Assembly (NCBI RefSeq): GCF_937980635.1
Contig: NZ_CALJPG010000020.1
Location: 99,751-163,750, forward strand
Length of the DNA: 64,000 nt
DNA from: an uncultured Campylobacter sp.
Lineage (GTDB): Bacteria > Campylobacterota > Campylobacteria > Campylobacterales > Campylobacteraceae
Direction of reading: 5' to 3'
Shown: piece by piece, positions 17,882-26,350 of the stretch
Position numbering within the stretch: the first letter of the stretch is position 1
How the letters are laid out: each line of letters opens with the position of its first letter
Position numbers and translations under genes: made by a program
Notes under the pieces: generated by a model
The model's database searches: none
Seen by the model: the letters and a program-made list of their open reading frames with translations, nothing else
What the model was told of the DNA's origin: nothing

Positions 17882-19235
17882 ATGCCGCTAGCTCCCTTTC
17901 TATGAAATCGCAAAAAACGGGCGTATAGCTCATGCCCGCGCACTCTTTTTGCAAAAATTCGCCCATCACCGCGATATAATTCAAATAGTCGTCCTTGGTG
18001 ATCTTGCCGCGCAAAAGCTCGTATTTCAAAAACAGCCAGTAGGTGTTGAGTACGTCGGATCTGCAGTACTCGTCGATCTTGGCCTGCTCGCCTGCGTAAT
18101 ACAGCTGCAAGACCTGATCGCCGTGCACGTCGTATTTGCCCGGCAAGCCCACGCTGGCGCAGATATGATCGAGCTTGAGCCCGCGAACGGCGCCAAAATC
18201 GCTGATGTGATCGAGCAGATCCAGATGAAACCGCCCGTCGTAGCGGCTGCGGTAGTTCTCCCATTTGCTCTTGTTATTATCGCGATCGTTCGTCTCAAAA
18301 TACGCCGCGGCGCTTAGATCGTAGCACATCGCGCGCGCCATAATCATCGGCAGATCGAACCCGCGCCCGTTGAAGCTCACGAGCCGCGGATTAAAATCCT
18401 CGATGAAGGCTAGGAATTTTGCGATTTTATCGCGCTCGTTCTCGCCATCAAGCGTCGAGACGCGCAAAAATCTGCCGAATCCGTCCGCCATCACGGCGCT
18501 AATGCTAACGACGCGGTGGAAGCAGACGGGCAGGAATTCGCTGCCGGTTTTTTCTTTGAAAATCTCCATCGCCCTAAGCGAGAGCAATTTGTGGTTTAAA
18601 ATTTTACTTTTATCCGCGTTAAAGATCGGCTGCTTGCCGTAAATTTTAAAATTTAGCGCGTTTAACGCGGGATCTTGCGCGGAATTTGAAGCGAGATTTT
18701 CGCTTTTTGAGTTTTCAAATGTAGAGCTTTGGAGCGTAGAGCTTTCCGCCGCGAAACTCTGAGGCGCAGGGCTTCGGAACGCGGAATTTTCTACCGCGGA
18801 GCCCTGTGCTGCGGAGCTTTGAGGCACGGTATCGTCGTAAGTTAAATTTAGCGACGCGGAATTTTTAGACGCCGTATTTTGCGGCGCGGAATTTTCGCTC
18901 GTAAAATTTCTCTGCGCGAGATTTTCAGCGGAATTTTCACTGGCGAAGCTTTGAGACGCGACGTCTTGCTGCGTAAAGCTTTGCAGTGCGGAATTTTGCT
19001 CGGAATTTTCTATTTTAAAATTCTGCTCCGCCGAATTTACAGCAAAATTTAAAGACGCGCTTTGCTTCTCGCCGCCGATCTTTTGCGAGAGCTGCGCGTG
19101 AAGAAGCTTTGCGAAGCTTTTTTTATCGAAAGGCTCGAAGCAGCTCGCGATCGCTTCCTCATCCAGCACCCGCACCAGCGCCGCTACGTCTGGGATCGTC
19201 TCGCAATCAAATACGCAGATGTAATCCTTTTTCAT
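17871..19235 (-). CDS. PolB-type 3'-5' exonuclease domain protein with long insertion
   Basis: DnaQ-like DEDD exonuclease of the PolB-related group, 454 residues. Exo I is VFDCETIPD near the start, Exo II is LVSFNGRGFDLPMIMARA, and Exo III is YCRSDVLNTYWLFLKY. Between Exo I and the rest lies an insertion of about 135 residues (about 59-193) rich in Ser, Asn, Ala and Gln. An ATG 12 codons upstream is possible, but the start at 19235 has an AAGGAG site at good spacing. It overlaps the ligase gene. Likely a DNA repair or processing nuclease; substrate not known. Confidence 0.85.
   Translation of the reverse strand: MKKDYICVFDCETIPDVAALVRVLDEEAIASCFEPFDKKSFAKLLHAQLSQKIGGEKQSASLNFAVNSAEQNFKIENSEQNSALQSFTQQDVASQSFASENSAENLAQRNFTSENSAPQNTASKNSASLNLTYDDTVPQSSAAQGSAVENSAFRSPAPQSFAAESSTLQSSTFENSKSENLASNSAQDPALNALNFKIYGKQPIFNADKSKILNHKLLSLRAMEIFKEKTGSEFLPVCFHRVVSISAVMADGFGRFLRVSTLDGENERDKIAKFLAFIEDFNPRLVSFNGRGFDLPMIMARAMCYDLSAAAYFETNDRDNNKSKWENYRSRYDGRFHLDLLDHISDFGAVRGLKLDHICASVGLPGKYDVHGDQVLQLYYAGEQAKIDEYCRSDVLNTYWLFLKYELLRGKITKDDYLNYIAVMGEFLQKECAGMSYTPVFCDFIERELAAYAK
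18657..19061 (-). repeat. Ser/Asn-rich coding repeat tract in the exonuclease gene
   Basis: About 400 bases of in-frame repeats with units such as GCGGAATTTT (on the plus strand) and GGAGCTTTG. It encodes alternating ENSA, QSSA and KNSA peptides inserted after the first exonuclease motif. Confidence 0.7.
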
Positions 19236-19344
19236 CAAGCTCCTTCCTGGCGGTTTTACCGCTTTTTTCAAAAACGGCTCTGAAATAATCCTCTATCTCC
19301 ATGCCGTTTTTAGGTATGCTCGCTAGACCTAGCTCCTTGCTCAT
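19207..19344 (-). CDS. Possible small protein upstream of the exonuclease
   Basis: Reading frame of 45 codons from an ATG at 19344, overlapping the start of the exonuclease gene in another frame. The predicted peptide is soluble and includes the segment KNGMEIEDYFRAVFEKSGKT. There is no strong ribosome site in front of it. It could be a real leader peptide coupled to the exonuclease, or chance. I do not recognise a family. Confidence 0.3.
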   Translation of the reverse strand: MSKELGLASIPKNGMEIEDYFRAVFEKSGKTARKELDEKGLHLRI

Positions 19345-19500
19345 CCAAAGTTTTCATCGCCGCTTTCAACCTTAAAATTTTACGCTGCCGTATTTTCGCG
19401 GCAAAAGGGGCGTGCGCGGAGGCGGGCAAATTTCGCTACCGCTCGCAGCGAGGCAATTACCGTGCCCAAAAGCGTACCGGTCGTTAAATTTATCTTTTGG

Positions 19501-19880
19501 TTAAGCGCTTATATCGGGCAAAAGCTCGCCGGACGCCTCGCAAATCCTGCTTCGCAGCACGCTAAAATCGCCGCAGTAATCGCCCAGAAGTTGCAAAATA
19601 TCGTCTCTGATCGCTTGCGAGCGCTCGCTCAGAAGCAGCTCCTGCAAAAGGGCGAAAATTTCGCTCTCATGTGCCAGCGTGCAGCCATAATATGGATCAA
19701 GGTAAAACCAGGGCACAACAGAAGCGAGGCTTTCTCAGCCTCGTCATCACCTCGCAAAACGGCGGCGATGCCCTCTATGCCGCTCTCCGCTATCCGTCTA
19801 TGACTATCGTCGTAAAAAACTGCGCGCGTCAAATTTTGCCTTTTGCGCCGCTTACTCGGCCCTAGCCGCATCCCACGCAA
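19501..19880 (-). pseudogene. Frameshifted hypothetical gene after fabI
   Basis: Two adjacent minus-strand frames look like one protein of roughly 110-125 residues broken by a frameshift. The upstream part (to about 19740) contains FYDDSHRRIAESGIEGIAA. The downstream part contains WFYLDPYYGCTLAHESEIFA followed by a Leu-rich stretch ending ELLPDIS. The break falls near GAGGCTGAGAAAGCC around 19738. The frame overlaps the fabI 3' end. No family recognised. It may be a pseudogene, a sequencing error, or two chance frames. Confidence 0.4.
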
Positions 19881-20679
19881 GGATCGTCTTACCTTCGGCG
19901 TCGGTCGCCACGTCGCCCATACCCATGATGTTATAGCCGCAGTCCACGTAATGCACCTCGCCGGTCACGCCGCTAGCTAGGTCGCTAAGCAGGTACATCG
20001 CGCTGTTGCCGACGTCTTGCGTCGTGACGTTGCGTTTTAGTGGGCTGTTTACCTCGTTGTAGCGCAAAATCATCCTAAAATCGCCGATTCCGCTTGCAGC
20101 AAGCGTCTTGATCGGGCCTGCGGAGATCGCATTTACGCGGATACCGCGCGCGCCAAGATCGTGAGCGAGATAGCGCACTGAGCTTTCAAGTGCTGCTTTT
20201 GCGACGCCCATAACGTTGTAGTGAGGCACAAATTTTGGTCCGCCAAGATATGTAAGAGTTAGCACCGAGCCACCCTCTTTTAGCACCGGCAGCACCGCGC
20301 GAGTAAGGCTCAGTAGCGAATACACGCTCGTACCCATCGCGATATCAAAGGCTTCTTTAGTCGTGTTTACGAACTCGCCCTCAAGCGCTTCTTTTGGTGC
20401 GTAAGCCACTGCATGCACAACAAAATCGATCTCGCCAAGGTCTGCTTTGATGCGATCCGCAAGACCGTCCAAGTGGGCAGGATTGTTTACGTCAAGCTCA
20501 TAGACGAATTTACTCCCAAACTCCTCCGCGATCGGCTCTACGCGTTTTTTCAGCGCGTCGTTTAGGTAGGTAAACGCCATCTGCGCACCCTGCGCGTGAC
20601 AAGCTTCGGCGATGCCGTAAGCGATGGATTTGGCGTTAGCGACGCCAACGATGAGGCCTTTTTTGCCTTTTAAAATCAT
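19852..20679 (-). CDS. fabI: Enoyl-ACP reductase FabI
   Basis: NADH-dependent enoyl-[ACP] reductase, 275 residues, last step of each fatty-acid elongation cycle. It has the divergent SDR nucleotide motif GLIVGVANAKSIAYGIA and the Tyr-X6-Lys active site in HYNVMGVAKAALES, with a second conserved Tyr in LTLTYLGG. ISAGPIKTLAASGI is the usual substrate loop region. The ribosome site is AAAGGAGAAATA before ATG. It lies downstream of gapA-pgk-tpiA as in C. jejuni, but after a 289-base gap, so it may have its own promoter. Confidence 0.97.
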   Translation of the reverse strand: MILKGKKGLIVGVANAKSIAYGIAEACHAQGAQMAFTYLNDALKKRVEPIAEEFGSKFVYELDVNNPAHLDGLADRIKADLGEIDFVVHAVAYAPKEALEGEFVNTTKEAFDIAMGTSVYSLLSLTRAVLPVLKEGGSVLTLTYLGGPKFVPHYNVMGVAKAALESSVRYLAHDLGARGIRVNAISAGPIKTLAASGIGDFRMILRYNEVNSPLKRNVTTQDVGNSAMYLLSDLASGVTGEVHYVDCGYNIMGMGDVATDAEGKTILAWDAARAE

Positions 20680-20968
20680 TATTTCTCCTTTCTATTTTGC
20701 TTGGCTTTTTCTACTTATTCTGCGTTAAAATTTAAAAAATAATGCTCACGAACCATATGTTCGCTCCGCTTATTTTTTAAATTTTGCCTTGACTAAGCGA
20801 AAAATCCTTCGCAATTTGACTTAAAATTCTACAAATTAAAATTTGCAAAATCTCGCGAAACGCCAAATTTTAAACGCAATTCGATAGCGGCAGTATCGCG
20901 AAGCTAGACTAGGCGACTTAAAATTTTGCGACGGGAGTTACCCTATTAGGTAATGACCGAGCAAAATT

Positions 20969-21682
20969 TTAAGGCAACGAAGTATAGCGATGCGAGACGA
21001 CGCGTATAAGCTCCAAAAAGCTAGAGGCGTCCCAGCTTGCTGTGCCCACTAGCACCCCGTCGCAACCTTTTATCGCGCAAATTTTTGCGATATTTTCAGC
21101 ATTCACGCTGCCGCCGTAAAGTAGCGGCGCGGGGCTTTTAGCACGCAAGAAATTTAGCATTCTTTCGATCTGCTCGCACTGCGCGCTTCTGCCCGTGCCG
21201 ATCGCCCAGACAGGCTCGTAGGCTAGTACTAAGCTCGGATATTTCAGATCGATACCCTCAAGCTGTGTCGCTACAAACTCCTCGCTGCGTTTTTGCGCAA
21301 ATGCCACCTCATCCTCGCCGACGCAAAAGACGATGCGCCAGCCGCGTGCTGCGGCAAAACTGAATTTCTCTCTTATCAGCTCCGCGCTCTCGCCCAAAAT
21401 GGCGCGCCGCTCGCTGTGACCGATAAGAACGGTTTTGACGTCAAATTCCGCCAGCATATCGCCGCCGATCTCGCCCGTAAAGCTGCCGTGCGCGGCAGGA
21501 TAGAAATTTTGCGCGCCTTGAGTAAAATTTTTCGCCTTCGCGCAAAATGCGCTAGCAGGAGGAAAAACCAAAATTTCATCCTCGCGCGAAATTAGGCCCG
21601 CTAAGCCTTCATCCAAAGCTTTAGCATACCGCTCAAAACTAGCGCGAGTATGGTTGCATTTAAGATTCGCTGCCAGTATCAT
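20969..21682 (-). CDS. tpiA: Triosephosphate isomerase
   Basis: TIM-barrel enzyme, 237 residues, interconverting dihydroxyacetone phosphate and glyceraldehyde 3-phosphate. Catalytic Lys is in AANLKCNHTR, His in LIGHSERR and Glu in AYEPVWAIGTGR. The phosphate loop is LYGGSVNAEN. It is slightly short, like other Campylobacter TpiA. It overlaps the pgk stop by 4 bases (ATGA), so it is coupled to pgk. Confidence 0.96.
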   Translation of the reverse strand: MILAANLKCNHTRASFERYAKALDEGLAGLISREDEILVFPPASAFCAKAKNFTQGAQNFYPAAHGSFTGEIGGDMLAEFDVKTVLIGHSERRAILGESAELIREKFSFAAARGWRIVFCVGEDEVAFAQKRSEEFVATQLEGIDLKYPSLVLAYEPVWAIGTGRSAQCEQIERMLNFLRAKSPAPLLYGGSVNAENIAKICAIKGCDGVLVGTASWDASSFLELIRVVSHRYTSLP

Positions 21683-22890
21683 CGCAGCTCCGTTTTAGCA
21701 GTAAGCACTCGCACGCCCGGCAGCTCCTTGCCCTCGATGAGTTCTAAGCTCGCGCCGCCTCCGGTAGAAATAAAAGTCATATCATCGGCGTTGCCCGCGC
21801 GTTCGACGACATCTGCAGTATCGCCGCCGCCCACTACGGTTGTGGCGTCGCTATCTGCGATCGCGTGCGATATATGTAGGCTGCCGCGAGCGAATTTATC
21901 GATCTCAAAAACTCCCATCGGTCCGTTCCACCAGATCGTTTGTGCATCGTCTAGGGCTTCTTTAAAAAGCGCTACGGTCGCAGGCCCGATATCTAGCCCC
22001 ATCCAATCGCTTGGAATTTCTTGAACGGTAACCTTTTTTGTAACGGCATCTTGCGAGCATTGCGGAGCTGCGACGGCATCGACGGGGATATAAATTTTAA
22101 CCCCAAGCTCGCGAGCATTGCGGAGAATATTTTTTGCTTCCTCGATTAGATCCTCTTCGAGCAAAGATTTGCCGATGTCATATCCGACGGCTTTTAAAAA
22201 TGTAAACGCCATGCCACCTCCGATGATGAGCTTATCGACTTTAGGAAGTAAATTTTTAAGCGCCTGAAGCTTGCCGCTTACTTTGCTGCCACCCGTTACG
22301 GCTACGAAAGGACGCGCAGGATCTTTAATAAGGTCTTTAGCAAATTTTATCTCTTTTAGCAGCAAAAATCCCGCCGCTTTGTGTGCCTCATCGTAGAATT
22401 TCGTAATCGCCTCTACCGAAGCATGCGCGCGGTGGCATACGCCAAAAGCGTCGTTGATATAAAATTCCGCGTAGCTTGCGAGCCTCTTAGCTAATGCTTC
22501 GTCATTTTTGCTCTCGCCCTTTTCGAAGCGCAGATTATCTAGCAGAAGCACTTCGCCCTTTTTAAGCGAATTTACCGCAGCTCCAGCTTCCTCGCCCGCG
22601 ACATCAGAGACAAATTTTATCTCGCGTTCCAAAAGCCTAGATAGCCTCTTTACCACAGGCTTTAGGCTAAGTCTTTCTTCGTATCCGTTTTTCGGGCGCC
22701 CTAAGTGACTGGCTAAAATTACCGCACAGCCCTCGTCTAAGCAATATTTAATCGTAGGGATAGACGAACGGATGCGACGATCGTCCGTAATATTACAAAA
22801 CTCATCCATCGGCACGTTAAAATCGCACCTGATAAAAACGCGCGCGCCGTCTTTAAATTTCAAATCTTTAATCGAAAGAATTTCGCCCAT
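21679..22890 (-). CDS. pgk: Phosphoglycerate kinase
   Basis: Glycolytic/gluconeogenic kinase, 403 residues, converting 1,3-bisphosphoglycerate and ADP to 3-phosphoglycerate and ATP. It shows RCDFNVPMDE, SHLGRPK, the hinge region and the C-terminal GGGDTADVVE and FISTGGGASLELI nucleotide-site motifs. An ATG eight codons upstream exists inside gapA, but the start at 22890 has an AAGGAA site 5 bases away and fits the family N-terminus. It lies one base after the gapA stop. Confidence 0.97.
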   Translation of the reverse strand: MGEILSIKDLKFKDGARVFIRCDFNVPMDEFCNITDDRRIRSSIPTIKYCLDEGCAVILASHLGRPKNGYEERLSLKPVVKRLSRLLEREIKFVSDVAGEEAGAAVNSLKKGEVLLLDNLRFEKGESKNDEALAKRLASYAEFYINDAFGVCHRAHASVEAITKFYDEAHKAAGFLLLKEIKFAKDLIKDPARPFVAVTGGSKVSGKLQALKNLLPKVDKLIIGGGMAFTFLKAVGYDIGKSLLEEDLIEEAKNILRNARELGVKIYIPVDAVAAPQCSQDAVTKKVTVQEIPSDWMGLDIGPATVALFKEALDDAQTIWWNGPMGVFEIDKFARGSLHISHAIADSDATTVVGGGDTADVVERAGNADDMTFISTGGGASLELIEGKELPGVRVLTAKTELR

Positions 22891-22891
22891 C

Positions 22892-23896
22892 TTATTTCCT
22901 TCTTTTTGCCGCATATAAGGCTAAATCTATGAGGCGCTCGCTATATCCCCACTCGTTGTCATACCAGCTCATCACTTTTATCAGATTGCCGTCAATTACC
23001 TGCGTGCAGTCGCTAGCTACGATGCTGGAGTATTCTGAAGTACAAAAATCACTGCTGACACGGCTATCGTCGTCTACGAGCAAAATTCCTTTCATCTCTT
23101 TAGCAGCATAGCGGCGGAAAATTTCGTTTAGCTCCTCGGCACCCGTCTGCTTGCGCGTTAACACCGTTAGATCAACCATCGAAACGTTAGCCACCGGCAC
23201 GCGCACAGATTGTCCGTGCATCTTACCGCTTAGCTGTGGAAGTACCTTACTAATCGCTTTTGCCGCGCCCGTCGTAGTCGGAGCAATATTAAGAGCAGCG
23301 GCGCGTGAACGGCGGAAGTCCTTGGCTTTTACATCGACTAGGCTCTGTCCGTGCGTATAAGCATGAATCGTCGTCATCAGACCCTTTTCGATGCCAAGCT
23401 CATCGTCTAGAATTTTTGCAATCGGAGCCAGGCCGTTAGTGGTGCAGCTAGCGTTTGAGATGACGCGTTGTCCTGCATAAGCGCCCTCATTAACGCCGAT
23501 TACAAAAGTAGGCGTATCATCCTTGGCAGGCGCGCTCATTACGACTACGCCGATACCGTTGTCTATGAACGGCTTACATTTTTCGCTCGTTAAAAACGCA
23601 CCAGTACATTCAAGCACAGCTTCTGCACCATCGCCCGCAAAATCAAGCTCCGCAGGCTCTCTGGTGGAATAGACGCGGATCTTTTTTCCGTCTACGGCTA
23701 TGCATTCGTCGCTTAGAATTTCTACTTTTTTACGAAATTCGCCGTGAACCGTGTCGTATTGAAGCAGGTATCTCGTAAGCTCGCGCTTAGCGGTATCGTT
23801 GATCGCCACAAGCTCTACATCGTCCCTGCTTAGCGCAATTCTAGCCGCGCACCTACCGATCCTTCCAAAGCCGTTAATTGCGATTTTTACTGCCAT
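22892..23896 (-). CDS. gapA: Glyceraldehyde-3-phosphate dehydrogenase
   Basis: NAD(P)-dependent type I GAPDH, 334 residues. The NAD-binding start is INGFGRIGR, the catalytic Cys is in SNASCTTN, and the catalytic His is in TTIHAYTHGQ. The C-terminal SWYDNEWGYSERL is typical. It heads the gapA-pgk-tpiA operon, with a divergent lipoprotein gene 137 bases away. A candidate -10 (TAAAAT) lies roughly 40 bases upstream of the start on the minus strand. Confidence 0.97.
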   Translation of the reverse strand: MAVKIAINGFGRIGRCAARIALSRDDVELVAINDTAKRELTRYLLQYDTVHGEFRKKVEILSDECIAVDGKKIRVYSTREPAELDFAGDGAEAVLECTGAFLTSEKCKPFIDNGIGVVVMSAPAKDDTPTFVIGVNEGAYAGQRVISNASCTTNGLAPIAKILDDELGIEKGLMTTIHAYTHGQSLVDVKAKDFRRSRAAALNIAPTTTGAAKAISKVLPQLSGKMHGQSVRVPVANVSMVDLTVLTRKQTGAEELNEIFRRYAAKEMKGILLVDDDSRVSSDFCTSEYSSIVASDCTQVIDGNLIKVMSWYDNEWGYSERLIDLALYAAKRRK

Positions 23897-24000
23897 AAGG
23901 TTCTCCTTATTTGGGATGTTTTCAGCTGGAATTTTACTAAATTTGGGTTAATCTTTGATTAAATAAAAAGTCGCGAAATCTAGGATTTACTTTTTGGCTA

Positions 24001-24006
24001 TATAAT
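24001..24006 (+). promoter_or_regulatory. Sigma-70 -10 box for the lipoprotein gene
   Basis: TATAAT at 24001-24006 preceded by T-rich DNA, 28 bases before the start codon. The ribosome site AAAGGAG is at 24022-24028. This is the usual Campylobacter promoter form with a strong -10 and no clear -35. Confidence 0.6.
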
Positions 24007-24033
24007 TCGCGAACTTTTTTTAAAGGAGAAAAA

Positions 24034-24411
24034 ATGAGACGAATTGTATTCTCGTCATTAGCGGCAATCGCGATTTTAAGCGGATGCAACCAACCTAAGG
24101 CCGATACGGCTCCGCAGCAAAAGCAAGAGTCTGTAGCGCACACGATCGTATTTCTACTCGGAGAGACCGGAGATAAGCGCATCAGCCTTAGCTCGAACGA
24201 TATGTTCGCAACGGGCGTGTTAACCGACGAAAAAGGCAAAAAGCATAATCTTAAACGCGCGGCTTCCGCAAGCGGCATAATGCTTACGAACGACGAAGGT
24301 ATCGAGCTTCTTTTCAAACGCGGAGAGGGAGTGTATACACCGGGAAAAGGCAAGAAGGATATTCCGGTAACTTACACCGAGCACGAGCACAAAAGCGGCG
24401 AAATGATGTAG
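24034..24411 (+). CDS. MliC-like C-type lysozyme inhibitor lipoprotein
   Basis: Lipoprotein of 125 residues; the lipobox is ILSGC with Cys near residue 18. The mature part fits the MliC/PliC family (membrane-bound inhibitor of C-type lysozyme): GDKRISLSSND..., a LTDEKGKKHNLKRAASASG segment with the conserved SASG, then GIELLFKRGEGVY with the conserved Lys position. Such proteins protect peptidoglycan from host lysozyme, which fits an oral or mucosal habitat. It has its own promoter and a hairpin after the stop, so it is a single-gene unit. Family assignment is by eye from motif order. Confidence 0.75.
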   Translation: MRRIVFSSLAAIAILSGCNQPKADTAPQQKQESVAHTIVFLLGETGDKRISLSSNDMFATGVLTDEKGKKHNLKRAASASGIMLTNDEGIELLFKRGEGVYTPGKGKKDIPVTYTEHEHKSGEMM

Positions 24412-24418
24412 CCACGGC

Positions 24419-24463
24419 GGGGTTAAATTTAAGCGCCCGCAAAAGCGAATTAAATTTAACCCC
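24419..24463 (+). terminator. Strong hairpin after the MliC-like gene
   Basis: A perfect 14-base inverted repeat, GGGGTTAAATTTAA at 24419-24432 with its complement at 24450-24463, and a 17-base loop, begins 8 bases after the stop. T-rich DNA follows but there is no clean T run. Confidence 0.65.
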
Positions 24464-24783
24464 TCATTTCCGCTTCTTTATCCATAGCAAAATTTAACTC
24501 TCGTTTCGGTCTCTTTGATCTGTTATGAAATTTAACCTTTTATTTTCGCTTCTTTCGTCTACGCAAATTGAGCTTTTTTTGTAAATTTGAGCTCGCGTGC
24601 GTTAAAAAATAAGCTCCGCAAGCCCGAAATCCTCAAATTTTAAAAATCTCCATTTAATTTGCGCTCTACCTACGAATTTTTAGTTTTAAACCGAATTTCA
24701 CTTCAAATTCGCTAAACTGCGCTGAAATTTTAGCAGACCGGTGCAAATACGGCGCAAAACAGATCATTTATCGAGATTGCCGC
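24464..24783. other. Non-coding stretch
   Basis: AT-rich, with short words such as AATTTAAC repeated. No gene, RNA or clear promoter found. Confidence 0.5.
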
Positions 24784-25227
24784 ATGGATAGCATTAAATT
24801 TTACCTAAACGATTACGAAATTGAGCGCGAAAGCTTTACCGAAGTCGTCGTTGCAATAAACGGCGAGCCTTTGCTTGAGCTGATTAGGCAGCGCGAGCAA
24901 AGCTTTGCCGCAAAGGACGGGCAGGCCAGCATCGCGGGAAGCTATGCTTATTTGAACTTGATCGATTTTGAGGAGCTATTTTTGCGCGCCGCACTTGAAG
25001 CCGATTTGGCGCAAGATGAGCGGGATGTCGTGCTACTGGGCTGTCCGTGCGGGATCTGGAGCTGCTGGTATCTCGCGCTTAAGATTAAATTTGAAGCGGA
25101 TACGGTTAAGCTTTACGAGTTTAAAAACCCGCGCCGCAAAGATTGGTGGCATGGGTTTGAGTTTAAATTTGACCGCGCGGATTTTGTGAGCGAAATTTCT
25201 AAAATCGCCTCTTTTAATAAGCTATAA
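24784..25227 (+). CDS. Small protein with LGCxCGxxxCW motif
   Basis: Hypothetical protein of 147 residues, soluble, acidic in the first half. The notable feature is VVLLGCPCGIWSCWYLALKI near residues 82-101, a Cys/Trp motif seen in many small bacterial proteins of unknown function. The rest resembles no enzyme I know. It is convergent with the barstar gene that ends 100 bases downstream, next to a toxin-immunity locus, so an immunity-like role is possible but speculative. Confidence 0.65.
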   Translation: MDSIKFYLNDYEIERESFTEVVVAINGEPLLELIRQREQSFAAKDGQASIAGSYAYLNLIDFEELFLRAALEADLAQDERDVVLLGCPCGIWSCWYLALKIKFEADTVKLYEFKNPRRKDWWHGFEFKFDRADFVSEISKIASFNKL

Positions 25228-25326
25228 AATTCGCAAATTTAACGGCACGCTCGAAACTGCGGCGAAACAAACCTACCTTTTCCTCGGCAAAATTTAGCTT
25301 TAAAGCGGAATGGCTGCCGCGCGAGC

Positions 25327-25608
25327 TCATAAGATTAAAATTTTCGCCTCGCCACTACGCAAAACATCCAGCAAAATATCATAAAATTTACCCAGCCTTA
25401 GTTTTAAAATTCCGCCCCTTTTGATGACGACAAAAACCTGCCCGCCTCGCTCGCCCAGCGCGTCGTAGAGCGCGTCTAAATTTGCGACGTATTCGGGCTT
25501 GAAATCTAGCGCTGCGGCAAATAGTGCGAAAATTTGATCTTTGCGCCTAATCTTTGCGCCGTCGATGATGATCTTTGCGGCGCTGCGCGTTTTAAAATTT
25601 AAACTCAT
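25327..25608 (-). CDS. Barstar-family ribonuclease inhibitor
   Basis: Protein of 93 residues starting MSLNFKTRSAAKIIIDGAKI. It has the barstar pattern: a beta strand with IIIDG, a helix FALFAAALDF, then KPEYVANLDALYDALGE, the region that plugs the barnase active site in the known complex. The start overlaps the barnase-like stop (ATGA at 25605-25608), so the pair is translationally coupled. Reading the frame further upstream would give an implausible basic leader inside the toxin gene. Predicted cytoplasmic immunity protein. Confidence 0.88.
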   Translation of the reverse strand: MSLNFKTRSAAKIIIDGAKIRRKDQIFALFAAALDFKPEYVANLDALYDALGERGGQVFVVIKRGGILKLRLGKFYDILLDVLRSGEAKILIL

Positions 25609-26348
25609 TGCACGCGCTCGAAGCTTTCGTAATGATCGGCGGTATAGAAGATCAGCCCGTCGTTTGAAAATATCAGCCGCTTCGCGCCGCGCGGGCCGCC
25701 GCGATACTCGATGTCGCATTCGCGCCAAGTCCGTCCCTTTTTATCAGGTAGTCTACGCTCAAAATTGCCGAAGCGGTCGCCGCCGATGCTCTTACCGCGC
25801 GCGTATCGCCACAGATCACCGCCCTGCCAGCCAAGCTCACCGGCCTGCTTTTTCGTGATGAAATTTTGCGGCAAAGACCCCGTACGACGGATATGAGCGC
25901 TCACGCACTCCCTGCTTATGCAGGGCTCGTCCGCAAGCTGATTTTTAAAATTTTCGGCGGGATTTTGTGAATGTGAAGCTTCGTAATCTACGCTGCTCCG
26001 CCTGTGGATATCCGCCTCATCTTTAGGATTTGCCTCGGCGGGCTCGTTTTCTCGCGGATGAGATTTTAAATCTCCTAGGTCTGCCTCGCGCTCTGCCCCA
26101 CCGTCTGCGCTTCTTGCACCGCTCTCATCTTTTGCACCGACGCTACTTGCAGGATTTTGCGAGCTTGAAATTTTACGATCGGTGCTGCTTACAGAATTTT
26201 GCACGCCGCCTTTACGCGACGCAGCATCCAGGGTTTTGGAGGTAAAAATCCGCTCATCTTTAGTCGCGGGGCTGCGCGAATTGGAGATGAAATTTAGCGT
26301 CAAAAGAAGTGCTGCAAAAATTGCGATCGGGATCAGCTTTTTTGCCAC
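25605..26348 (-). CDS. Barnase-family ribonuclease with membrane/export leader
   Basis: Protein of 247 residues. Residues 3-22 are a hydrophobic leader or anchor (KKLIPIAIFAALLLTLNF), 25-155 a low-complexity Ser/Asn/Glu linker, and about 156-247 a guanyl-specific RNase domain very like barnase: NFITKKQAGELGWQ, GKSIGGD, LPDKKGRTWRE and YTADHYESF. E210, R220, R224 and H239 match barnase E73, R83, R87 and H102 with identical spacing, so it should be active. The start is GTG at 26348, 2 bases after the dedA stop, with AAGAGG upstream. It is coupled to the barstar gene. Probably an exported antibacterial toxin; the secretion route is not shown. Confidence 0.88.
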   Translation of the reverse strand: MAKKLIPIAIFAALLLTLNFISNSRSPATKDERIFTSKTLDAASRKGGVQNSVSSTDRKISSSQNPASSVGAKDESGARSADGGAEREADLGDLKSHPRENEPAEANPKDEADIHRRSSVDYEASHSQNPAENFKNQLADEPCISRECVSAHIRRTGSLPQNFITKKQAGELGWQGGDLWRYARGKSIGGDRFGNFERRLPDKKGRTWRECDIEYRGGPRGAKRLIFSNDGLIFYTADHYESFERVQ

Positions 26349-26350
26349 CG

